Origin: Pseudomonadales bacterium
GTDB taxonomy: Bacteria > Pseudomonadota > Gammaproteobacteria > Pseudomonadales > Litorivicinaceae
Reading direction: 5' to 3'
Assembly (NCBI GenBank): GCA_012269655.1
Contig: JAAXJV010000010.1
Coordinates: 2,781 to 8,175 of the forward strand
Length of the DNA: 5,395 bases
Below are positions 1-5,395 of this stretch, one piece after another. The notes below the pieces were generated by a model that searched no databases, was not told the DNA's origin, and was given only the letters and a program-made list of their open reading frames with translations. Within the stretch, counting starts at the first letter, position 1; every line of letters starts with the position of its first letter. Made by a program: the position numbers and the translations under genes.

Positions 1-1169
1 CGGTGCATCGGCGATTGCGTGCGTTGGGTGTTCCTTTTTATGAGTATCGTCAGCACGGGGTTATCCGTGGTTTGGAATTACGCCAAGGTTGGGCCAGTCA
101 ATGGGAGGCTTTGATGGCGGAGCCTCAGTCCCAGGTGTCTGCCCTGACGGGCCCGGGCCCTGGGCCATTCGAGTTGCCGAGTCATTGGGCGACACAGGAT
201 ATGACCCCCTGCGAGGTTCAGTCCGGTGGGAGTGAGCCAGGTAAAGCCTTATTGGATTCATTTTTGACGGAACGAGGCCGTGAATACACCCGGCAAATGT
301 CCAGGCCCGAATCCGGTGCCCAGGCCTGCTCGCGGTTATCTCCACATTTAGCCTACGGAACCCTGTCGCTCAGAGCCGTCTTGCAGCGATTAAGGGCGAC
401 CGAGGCACCGGACTCGGTCTGGGCTCGGAGTTATCGAAGCCTGGACAAGCGATTGCATTGGCACTGTCACTTCATTCAAAAACTGGAATCCGAGCCGCGC
501 ATGGAATTTGAGGCCTTGCATCGAGATTTTCTGGATTTGCATTCCGAGCCGGCTGATGACGAGGTGATTGAACGCTGGATTGAAGGCCAAACCGGTTGGC
601 CCTTTGTGGATGCCTGCATGCGGGCATTAAAAGCAACCGGCTGGATCAATTTTCGGATGCGCGCCATGTTGGTGGCACTCAGTTCGTATCATCTGTGGCA
701 GCCGTGGCAGACACCTGCCCATCGCCTGGCGCAGCGTTTTGTAGATTACGAGCCGGGTATTCATTACAGCCAATTTCAGATGCAGTCCGGCACTACGGGT
801 ATCAACGTTAATCGGATGTATAACCCGATCAAGCAGAGTCGGGACCAGGATCCGGACGGCCGTTTTATCCGCCAGTGGGTGCCCGAATTAGCGGGTTACA
901 GCGATGACTGGATTCATGAACCTTGGCGCGCGCCCCAGGCATTGCAGCGGCGCATGGGCGCTCAGGTAGGCAAGCATTACGTTGCACCGATTGCCGACCC
1001 AGTTCAGGCGGCACGCGATGCCAAGGCTCGGCTAACCGCCTTTATCCATAGCCGAGATCTAAAGCCCGAGGCCCAACGAATATTGAAGCAACATGCCAGT
1101 CAGATGCGACAAACCCGTCCAAAATATGCAAAATCGGGCCCCTCAACACAGCAAACACTCGATTTTTAG
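1..1169 (+). CDS. Photolyase/cryptochrome-family FAD-binding protein, 5'-partial
   Basis: This is a flavoprotein of the DNA photolyase/cryptochrome family, which uses light-excited reduced FAD to repair pyrimidine photoproducts or to sense light. The frame is open at the left edge. The GTG at position 3 is an internal Val, because the visible protein begins mid-domain (HRRLRALGVPFYEY), so about 120-130 N-terminal residues of the antenna domain are missing. Counting from base 3, the end of the N-terminal domain is at 1-40 and a Gly/Pro linker at 49-56. The FAD-binding domain spans about 85-330, with RLSPHLAYGTLSLR (111-124), RLHWHCHFIQKLE (150-162), GQTGWPFVDACMRAL (195-209), GWINFRMRAM (213-222), QMQSGTTGIN (259-268) and YNPIKQSRDQDP (273-284). 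Aligned by eye to E. coli PhrB, Trp277 is kept (W153), but catalytic Glu274 becomes Arg150 and Trp382 becomes Phe258. Family membership is certain; whether it repairs DNA is not. The next gene starts 2 nt after the TAG stop. Confidence 0.93.
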   Translation, partial: VHRRLRALGVPFYEYRQHGVIRGLELRQGWASQWEALMAEPQSQVSALTGPGPGPFELPSHWATQDMTPCEVQSGGSEPGKALLDSFLTERGREYTRQMSRPESGAQACSRLSPHLAYGTLSLRAVLQRLRATEAPDSVWARSYRSLDKRLHWHCHFIQKLESEPRMEFEALHRDFLDLHSEPADDEVIERWIEGQTGWPFVDACMRALKATGWINFRMRAMLVALSSYHLWQPWQTPAHRLAQRFVDYEPGIHYSQFQMQSGTTGINVNRMYNPIKQSRDQDPDGRFIRQWVPELAGYSDDWIHEPWRAPQALQRRMGAQVGKHYVAPIADPVQAARDAKARLTAFIHSRDLKPEAQRILKQHASQMRQTRPKYAKSGPSTQQTLDF

Positions 1170-1171
1170 GT

Positions 1172-1582
1172 ATGAATTTAACCACCGTACGTTGGCTGGG
1201 CTACGCCGGTCTGATTCCGTTTTTTGTAAGTGCCCTAGGTCACCTCGCCGGGTTACCCACACGCGGTCTGGGCTTGGCTTATGGGGCCGTTATTCTCAGT
1301 TTTCTGGGGGGAATTCAGTGGGGGACGGCATTGCTGGCTAACTTCGAAGAAGCCGATCGCTCACGTCGATTTATCGCGAGTGTTTTGCCTTCATTGGCCG
1401 GCTGGGCTGCGCTGATCTTGCCGCCTCCCTATGCGCAAGCCTTGCTGCTTGGCGGGTTCGGTGGTCAGTGGTTGTATGACCACAAACACGCCTTCGAATC
1501 TCGCTGGCCCGAGGGCTTTGTTGAGTTAAGGACGCACCTGACGCTGGGCGCCTGCCTCGCTATCTTGTTGATGTGGCTGTAA
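1172..1582 (+). CDS. DUF3429 family inner-membrane protein
   Basis: This 136-residue hydrophobic protein matches DUF3429, a family of small bacterial membrane proteins with no assigned function. The recognisable family features are LGYAGLIPFF near the N-terminus (9-18) and YGAVILSFLGGIQWG (37-51), where a membrane segment ends in a conserved Gly/Trp motif. Four or five membrane segments are visible at about 8-26, 34-54, 67-83, 86-101 and 121-136, joined by a charged loop (58-66, EEADRSRR) and a basic/acidic segment (102-120). There is no signal peptide or catalytic motif. The ATG lies 2 nt after the photolyase stop and has no Shine-Dalgarno at a usable distance, so translation is probably coupled to the upstream gene. 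No alternative ATG, GTG or TTG start is evident nearby. Its end touches the dinB start region. Its role is unknown; co-transcription with a photolyase-family gene is an inference from spacing alone. Confidence 0.88.
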   Translation: MNLTTVRWLGYAGLIPFFVSALGHLAGLPTRGLGLAYGAVILSFLGGIQWGTALLANFEEADRSRRFIASVLPSLAGWAALILPPPYAQALLLGGFGGQWLYDHKHAFESRWPEGFVELRTHLTLGACLAILLMWL

Positions 1583-1595
1583 CTGAATCCTCACC

Positions 1596-1600
1596 GGGAG
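1596..1600 (+). promoter_or_regulatory. Ribosome binding site that decides the dinB start
   Basis: GGGAG lies 5 nt upstream of an in-frame TTG at 1606. The earlier in-frame GTG at 1573 overlaps the end of the DUF3429 gene by 10 nt and has no purine-rich sequence ahead of it. This favours the TTG start. It is a sequence-based judgement, not proof. Confidence 0.55.
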
Positions 1601-1605
1601 AAGCC

Positions 1606-2682
1606 TTGGGTGGTAATCGCCCGTTCAGAAAAATCATCCATGTGGATGCGGATTCTTTCTATGCCTCGGTCGAGGAGCGTGATGATCCCACGTTAATCGG
1701 CAAGCCCGTTGTCGTGGGCGGACGACCGGATGGCCGAGGGGTGATTGCCACGGCCAATTATTTAGCCCGCGGGTATGGAGTTCGCAGTGCCATGCCCTCG
1801 GCGCAGGCCCTACGGCTGTGTCCAGATTTAACTTTTCTCCGTCCAGACATGGCGAAATATCGTGAGGCCAGCGAAGGCATGCATCGGGTCTTTCAACGCT
1901 ATACCAAAACCATTGAGCCCCTGTCGTTAGACGAGGCCTATTTGGATGTTTCTGAATCTGAACGGTATCAGGGCTCGGCTACGCGGATGGCTCAAGCGAT
2001 CAAAGCCGAGGTGTTTAACGAGGTCGGCATTCGCGTATCTGCCGGCGTTTCTGTCAATAAATTTCTGGCCAAGGTGGCCAGTGATTGGGAAAAGCCTGAC
2101 GGCCTTACGGTTTTGACGCCAGATCAGATCCAGGATTTCGTGGGTCAATTGCCGGTCAGAAAATTTCCCGGAGTGGGGCCAAAGTTGGCGGAAAAGTTAG
2201 CCGCCGATGGATTCCAACACGGGCAAGATTTGTTGAGGCTCAGCCGGCGAGAATGGGTCAAGGGGTTCGGCGCCATGGGTGAGCGGCTCTATCATTTGGC
2301 TCGTGGTGTGGATCAACGTGCGGTCAAGTCGCAGCGGACCCGCAAAAGTGTCAGCGTCGAGAACACCTATGGCGATGACTTGCCCGATCTAGCACATTGC
2401 CAAGCCCAGCTACCCAGTTTACTGGTCAAGTTAGAAGAGCGAATGCAGACGCATGCGGATCGGGTACGAGGCGTATTTGTAAAGGTCAAGTTTGCTGATT
2501 TCAGTCAAACCACCGCCGAGGGTCCCTTACTGATCGACCTAGCTAACAGTGGCCGGCACTATTTGGCGGAAGCCTATGCAAGAAATCCGTCGCCCGTTCG
2601 CTTACTGGGTATCGGGGTCCGGCTAGGGCCGCTAGAGTGGGGAGCGCAAATCGAGCTAGAGCTTCGTGAGCGCGAGCTTTAA
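1606..2682 (+). CDS. dinB: DNA polymerase IV (Y-family translesion polymerase)
   Basis: DinB is the error-prone Y-family DNA polymerase that copies past damaged template bases, recruited to stalled forks by the sliding clamp. From the TTG start it has 358 residues, close to the 351 of E. coli DinB. Residue numbers here count that TTG as 1. The catalytic palm shows HVDADSFYASVE (12-23) with metal ligand Asp14 and steric-gate position Tyr19 (Phe13 in E. coli). SLDEAYLDV (107-115) supplies the Asp109-Glu110 pair. SAGVSVNKFLAKVASD (145-160) is typical of the palm. A helix-hairpin-helix follows at FPGVGPKLAEKL (187-198), then the little-finger domain from about 235, beginning SVSVENTYGDD. QIELEL (348-353) near the C-terminus fits a sliding-clamp-binding motif, leaving only five residues after it. 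A longer GTG start at 1573 would add 11 residues and overlap the upstream gene by 10 nt; the Shine-Dalgarno favours TTG. No LexA-type operator is visible just upstream, so SOS control, if any, would act further up. All catalytic residues are intact. Confidence 0.95.
   Translation: MGGNRPFRKIIHVDADSFYASVEERDDPTLIGKPVVVGGRPDGRGVIATANYLARGYGVRSAMPSAQALRLCPDLTFLRPDMAKYREASEGMHRVFQRYTKTIEPLSLDEAYLDVSESERYQGSATRMAQAIKAEVFNEVGIRVSAGVSVNKFLAKVASDWEKPDGLTVLTPDQIQDFVGQLPVRKFPGVGPKLAEKLAADGFQHGQDLLRLSRREWVKGFGAMGERLYHLARGVDQRAVKSQRTRKSVSVENTYGDDLPDLAHCQAQLPSLLVKLEERMQTHADRVRGVFVKVKFADFSQTTAEGPLLIDLANSGRHYLAEAYARNPSPVRLLGIGVRLGPLEWGAQIELELREREL
2679..2682. other. Shared convergent stop codons (TTAA)
   Basis: The palindrome TTAA carries the TAA stop of dinB on the plus strand (2680-2682) and the TAA stop of the CBS-GGDEF gene on the minus strand (2681-2679). 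The two genes therefore overlap tail to tail by 4 nt. I see no hairpin with a T-run on either side, so no intrinsic terminator separates them. Transcripts from both sides are likely to run into each other's coding region. Confidence 0.9.
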
Positions 2683-3635
2683 ACCAGGCGTTCTCCGATC
2701 AGTCTGACTTGGTTGCCGCCACCCATGATGGATTGCTCGAGCGCTTCGTCCGCATCGCTCTCGGTACTGTCAGCATCATTGGCGGGGGGCGCTAGACCGA
2801 TGCTGATACTGGCTCGAGCCAGTGGGCTGCCATGATTAGGAAGATTGCTGGTCCAAACGGATTCGACCAGACGCTGTGAAATGCCTCTGCCAACGGCAGG
2901 TGACACACCGCTCATGAGCAGAGCCCATTTACCGGGTTCTAGGGCAAACAAGGTGTCTTGCTCACGCAATTGCTTTTGCAAGGTGGCGGTGATGTTTCGA
3001 ATGCACGCTTGCTCCTGCTCTGGGCTGTGCTGCAGCACCAAGCCCTCGAGCCAATCTATTTCAATCAGGGCTAACACCGCAGGAATATTCAGCTCGCAGT
3101 GCTCGAAGCTACGCATTTCAAGGTGCAGTCGATAAGCGCGGTGATCAGGAAGGCCCGTCAGCGGATCGAGTAGGCTTTCAGGATCTTCAAAGGGATCCGG
3201 TTCCGAGGGGGGTGTTTCGGGCTCCAGTACCAGATAAGACCATTGCTCTCGGCCGATAAAACCGACTAATTTGGGCCCTTGATACACCCCAATTAGACTG
3301 TCCATGTCCTGGTTAATTTGCTCGAGTGCTTGTCTTGCCGCCAACGCTTTATCCAGCTCGATGTCTACGCTTCTCGCGGCGTCCACCAAGGTTTGTGCGA
3401 TGGGAAACCCTTGTAACGAAGCCATTAGCAATTCGCTGCAGTGAGCCCGCGTGAGTACCTTTGCCGGTTGTCCCGGTGAGAGGCATGCCACCACACCGTC
3501 CTCGGTGCGTTCAAGTACCTTGATCGCTTCAACCAGTGACGTATGGGCAGGCAACACGGGCAGCGGGCTGACCATCAAACTTCCCAGTCGAGTGGGCTGT
3601 TCAAGTGAGCGGTTGGCTGGCTGAGTAGGCTGCAT
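2679..3635 (-). CDS. CBS-domain protein with degenerate GGDEF domain
   Basis: This 318-residue protein has no signal peptide or membrane segment and is probably cytoplasmic. Residues about 18-136 resemble a tandem CBS (Bateman) pair, a module that usually binds adenosyl ligands; segments such as PLPVLPAHTSLVEAIKVLE (24-42) and LIGVYQGPKLVGFIGREQW (114-132) show this. An acidic, proline-rich linker (137-156) leads into a GGDEF-type domain starting at DPLTGLPDHRAY (157-168) and ending with ARASISIGLA (273-282) and ADEALEQSIMGGGNQV (295-310). The active site is lost: EPGKW (233-237) stands where GGDEF should be, the first metal-binding Asp is Glu192, and the FKxxND stretch is absent. The inhibitory-site motif RxxD is present as R224EQD227, exactly five residues before the degenerate motif. 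It is thus unlikely to make c-di-GMP but may bind it. The ATG lies 5 nt after the peptidase stop with no clear Shine-Dalgarno, suggesting coupling. Met21, preceded by GGGAAG, is a weaker alternative start because it cuts into the first CBS repeat. Confidence 0.85.
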   Translation of the reverse strand: MQPTQPANRSLEQPTRLGSLMVSPLPVLPAHTSLVEAIKVLERTEDGVVACLSPGQPAKVLTRAHCSELLMASLQGFPIAQTLVDAARSVDIELDKALAARQALEQINQDMDSLIGVYQGPKLVGFIGREQWSYLVLEPETPPSEPDPFEDPESLLDPLTGLPDHRAYRLHLEMRSFEHCELNIPAVLALIEIDWLEGLVLQHSPEQEQACIRNITATLQKQLREQDTLFALEPGKWALLMSGVSPAVGRGISQRLVESVWTSNLPNHGSPLARASISIGLAPPANDADSTESDADEALEQSIMGGGNQVRLIGERLV

Positions 3636-3640
3636 GTGGG

Positions 3641-4444
3641 CTATTTTTTGCGAGGCAAATCCGATAGCTGAGGTAACAGTAAGTGTGGCTCAATTCGGGC
3701 ATCATTCAAGCTTAATGTCCAATGCAGGTGAGGCCCAGTGGATCGGCCTGTACTGCCTACCTTCGCAACAGAGCTGCCCTGATCGACCCAATCGCCGACA
3801 GAAACGTCGATCGCAGAGAGGTGGCAAAACATGGTGATCAGACCCTGGCCGTGGTCAATAAATAAGGTCTTGCCGTTAAAGAAATAATCACCAATACCGA
3901 TGACTTGGCCGCTAGAGGGGGCCAGCACGGGTGTTCCAGTGGGCGCTGCGATATCGATGCCAGAATGCGGTCGCCTAGGCTGCCCGTTAAACACCCGCCG
4001 GCGACCAAATTCGCCGCTCACACGACCTTTGACGGGAAACACCATGGGCAGTTCGGGTTGCCACTGGCTGAATCGCCGATACCAGGCTTGCTGTTCGGCA
4101 GATTCCCCACGGATGCGAGTCAAATTGCGCTGGTTGGGTGTGACCTGCTGGGTGTTGCGCAGTTGAATATGCTGCTCGGGGTATTGCCGGTCGCTGATGG
4201 TAAATCCAATCCATTGCCCGTTATCTGTGGTGATGCCACTGTGGCCTGCGGTTTCACTGAGCGGAATCCCGACCCGAGCCTGGTTGTTTTCAACCCACAC
4301 GGGATACCCTTTGAACTCGGCAGATTGGGCGCCTTTTGGAAGCGTGACCAAGGCAATGCCGCCGGGGTAAAGCCCTTCGAGCGGTTGGCTTTGGCTACTT
4401 AGGCTGTAGGCGAGTAATCCGAGCGCCAACGTCCAAGGTTTCAT
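3641..4444 (-). CDS. Secreted M23 (LytM-type) zinc metallopeptidase
   Basis: The M23 family comprises zinc endopeptidases that cut peptide cross-bridges in peptidoglycan, and this 267-residue member is predicted to act in the periplasm. Residues 1 to about 20 form a signal peptide with a short basic start and a hydrophobic core (LALGLLAYSL). Residues about 24-105 resemble the N-terminal domain often found before M23 in such proteins, including PGGIALVTLP (27-36) and RVGIPLSETAGH (57-68). The catalytic domain spans about 135-258. Its zinc ligands are His160 and Asp164 in PHSGID and His241 in GPHLHW (237-242), with the other active-site histidines at His208 (FCHLS) and His239. SGEFGRRRVFNGQPRRPHSG (143-162) is a typical lead-in. 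All catalytic residues are kept, so an active enzyme is expected, unlike the degenerate EnvC/NlpD-type LytM activators. The next gene follows after 5 nt. Upstream, the start codon lies within the relic frame of xseA. The specific cleavage site and cellular role cannot be read from sequence. Confidence 0.95.
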   Translation of the reverse strand: MKPWTLALGLLAYSLSSQSQPLEGLYPGGIALVTLPKGAQSAEFKGYPVWVENNQARVGIPLSETAGHSGITTDNGQWIGFTISDRQYPEQHIQLRNTQQVTPNQRNLTRIRGESAEQQAWYRRFSQWQPELPMVFPVKGRVSGEFGRRRVFNGQPRRPHSGIDIAAPTGTPVLAPSSGQVIGIGDYFFNGKTLFIDHGQGLITMFCHLSAIDVSVGDWVDQGSSVAKVGSTGRSTGPHLHWTLSLNDARIEPHLLLPQLSDLPRKK

Positions 4445-4454
4445 GGTCTTGCAT

Positions 4455-4458
4455 CCTC
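4455..4458 (-). promoter_or_regulatory. Candidate ribosome binding site of the M23 peptidase
   Basis: On the minus strand GAGG lies 10 nt ahead of the ATG at 4444, at the long end of usual spacing. A nearer ATG directly after GAGG is out of frame with the peptidase and in frame with the xseA relic. This supports the 4444 start only moderately; the signal peptide supports it better. Confidence 0.4.
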
Positions 4459-4519
4459 AAAGAAATCGACTGATCTGGCGTCAATTGTGCACCAGAGGTT
4501 AGAACGCGCCCCTGATCGT

Positions 4520-4547
4520 ACTAAACATAAGAATAGCCCCTTGACAA
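4520..4547 (-). promoter_or_regulatory. Weak candidate promoter for the M23/CBS-GGDEF pair
   Basis: On the minus strand TTGTCA (4547-4542) and TTTAGT (4525-4520) are separated by 16 nt, about 75 nt upstream of the peptidase ATG. The matches to sigma-70 boxes are 5 of 6 and 4 of 6. The -10 box overlaps the second xseA TAG. Because this DNA is derived from coding sequence, the match may be chance. Confidence 0.22.
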
Positions 4548-4553
4548 CACTTT

Positions 4554-5395
4554 CTAGGGATCCCAGGCCCGTAAGCTGGCGCTCACTTGTGCAATTCGCT
4601 GGGATTGTTTCTGCAGCAATGTTTGCTGGGCTTGTTTGAGCCGGCCGACGACCTGCTCAAGCTGGTGCGATTGGCGTTGCCACTGGCCGCGCATAGGATT
4701 TTGATTCAACCGCCCGGTCAAACTGGCCAGTTGGCCCTGGGCTTTTTGTAGCGCCAATTTGGGATCCTGAGCAATCAGGGCTTGTTGCGTGTGTGCACAG
4801 CGAAGCCGTTTTTGCTGGAGCAACCAACGATGTTGGCGAACCAGATCTTTTTCCGCCCGTACGACCTGATCCCGTTTCTTGGCAAAGAGCCCGCGGGGAT
4901 CGGTGAGTCGTGCATTCAGTTGTGCCCAACGTTGCGAAGGGTGTTCAAGGCGCATGCGCATGGCCTGAACAAACTGACGCGTCAGCTGACTCAGTTGGGC
5001 ATTGACTTCTTGGCAATCGGGTGTGGCCAGCTCAGCCGCATTCGACGGGGTCGAGGCATACAGGTCGCTGACCCAATCTACTAGCGCGGTGTCGGTTTCG
5101 TGTCCGATGCCGGAAATCACCGGACAATGTGCTTGCACCAAACGGCGACACAGGGCTTCGTCGTTAAATGCCATCAAATCTGTTAACGAGCCACCGCCCC
5201 GAACTAACAGGCACACATCCATACCACCCTCGGCATCCATGCTGTCCAGTGCGCGGATCAGTTGTTGGGGCGCGGTGTCGCCTTGAACCCCACTGGGAAA
5301 GACGCGGACTTGTGCCAATGGCCAGCGCAGTCGAAGTACTCGAAGAACGTCTGCGGCGGCGGCGCTATCGGGACTGGTAACCAGCGCAATACGAT
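4554..5395 (-). CDS. xseA: Exodeoxyribonuclease VII large subunit, N-terminus off-window and C-terminus cut by TAG
   Basis: XseA is the catalytic subunit of exonuclease VII, a metal-independent nuclease that degrades single-stranded DNA with several small XseB subunits, acting in repair and mismatch correction. The frame runs to the right edge. The first complete codons read RIALVTSPDSAAAADVLRVL, which aligns near residue 139 of E. coli XseA (456 residues), so the N-terminal OB-fold lies outside the window. Catalytic positions reported for E. coli are all present: the Asp of AADVLRVL (5349-5351), the Arg of RGGGSLTDL (5199-5201), and the His and Asp of GHETD (5100-5102 and 5091-5093). FNDEAL and STPSNAAEL are also typical. 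A long Gln- and Arg-rich helical region, expected to be coiled coil, fills about 4570-5010. The protein then stops at ...SLRAWDP-TAG, just where the family continues with the conserved SPLxxLxRGY segment. About 53 C-terminal codons are therefore lost unless the TAG is read through. The nuclease core is intact; activity of the shortened protein is uncertain. Confidence 0.93.
   Translation of the reverse strand, partial: RIALVTSPDSAAAADVLRVLRLRWPLAQVRVFPSGVQGDTAPQQLIRALDSMDAEGGMDVCLLVRGGGSLTDLMAFNDEALCRRLVQAHCPVISGIGHETDTALVDWVSDLYASTPSNAAELATPDCQEVNAQLSQLTRQFVQAMRMRLEHPSQRWAQLNARLTDPRGLFAKKRDQVVRAEKDLVRQHRWLLQQKRLRCAHTQQALIAQDPKLALQKAQGQLASLTGRLNQNPMRGQWQRQSHQLEQVVGRLKQAQQTLLQKQSQRIAQVSASLRAWDP

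Larger units (their letters stand above)
4395..4553 (-). pseudogene. xseA: xseA C-terminal segment beyond an in-frame TAG
   Basis: Reading on in the xseA frame past the TAG at 4554-4556 gives KVLSRGYSYV, then TAG (4521-4523), then YDQGRVLTSGAQLTPDQS followed by ISLRMQDHETLDVGARITRL, then QPK and TAG (4397-4395). This aligns without gaps to the end of E. coli XseA as I recall it. Shared landmarks are the xxLxRGYS motif, G-x-V-L, a Gln four residues on, R-x-x-D and an Ile near the end. The first TAG falls where the family has Leu (S-P-L), and the second at a variable position. Homology continues in one frame with no insertion or deletion, so these look like two nonsense substitutions, or codons that are read through. 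The last 50 nt overlap the start of the peptidase gene in another frame. A sequencing error at both places is possible but would be a coincidence. Confidence 0.7.

Noticed and set aside
149..160. 12-bp palindrome GGGCCCGGGCCC
   Set aside because: It encodes alternating Gly-Pro in the linker between the two photolyase domains, and has no T-run or operator context. Codon choice explains it.
1450..1606. Search for a LexA (SOS) box ahead of dinB
   Set aside because: CTGT at 1577-1580 has no ACAG partner eight bases on, and no other match to CTGT-N8-ACAG is visible.
2845..3135. 96-codon plus-strand open frame within the CBS-GGDEF gene
   Set aside because: It is a shadow of the GGDEF-domain coding strand; its Cys/Ser-rich translation is not protein-like.
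3905..4402. 165-codon plus-strand open frame
   Set aside because: It is antisense to the M23 peptidase, whose catalytic motifs are intact. The antisense translation resembles no family and has no ribosome binding site.
4541..4546. Perfect TTGACA on the plus strand, a candidate -35 box
   Set aside because: No TATAAT-like sequence lies 16-18 nt downstream, and transcription would run antisense into xseA with no gene to serve. The sequence also falls in relic coding DNA.
4445..4553. Intrinsic terminator for xseA in the apparent intergenic gap
   Set aside because: No GC-rich hairpin followed by a T-run is seen on the minus strand, and most of the gap reads as xseA tail.
4395..4556. Genome-wide reassignment of TAG as a sense codon
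   Set aside because: The photolyase and peptidase genes both end normally at TAG where their families end, so TAG acts as a stop here. Local readthrough remains possible.
5316..5318. TTG as the start of xseA
   Set aside because: The frame continues upstream to the window edge with clear XseA homology (RIALVTSP and beyond), so this TTG is an internal Leu.

Overview
The window looks like chromosomal DNA from a gammaproteobacterium, probably a free-living aquatic one. I base this on moderate to high GC content, the gammaproteobacterial style of XseA, DinB and the periplasmic M23 peptidase, and a photolyase next to a DUF3429 gene. I cannot place it below class. I see no mobile element, RNA gene, CRISPR array or sign of recent transfer.

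Left half (1-2682), plus strand: three tightly packed genes. They are a photolyase/cryptochrome-family flavoprotein cut by the left edge, a small DUF3429 membrane protein starting 2 nt after it, and DNA polymerase IV (dinB). Two of the three have DNA-damage roles by family, so the group resembles a light/UV damage-response cluster. The part played by DUF3429 is unknown.

Right half (2679-5395), minus strand: transcription runs from right to left. The order is the exonuclease VII large subunit (xseA, its N-terminus beyond the right edge), a secreted M23 (LytM-type) metallopeptidase, and 5 nt later a protein with a CBS-like pair and a degenerate GGDEF domain. dinB and the CBS-GGDEF gene converge, and their stop codons share the palindrome TTAA.

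The most striking point is the end of xseA. Its frame stops at a TAG (4554-4556), but the same frame beyond it still encodes the normal conserved C-terminal segment of XseA. A second TAG (4521-4523) interrupts that segment, and the frame runs on to a third TAG at 4395-4397, inside the start of the peptidase gene. The apparent 109-nt intergenic gap is therefore mostly a remnant of xseA, or readthrough coding sequence. Second in interest is the GGDEF protein: its active-site motif is destroyed, but the RxxD inhibitory-site motif is kept at the exact canonical spacing, which suggests a c-di-GMP receptor and not a synthase.
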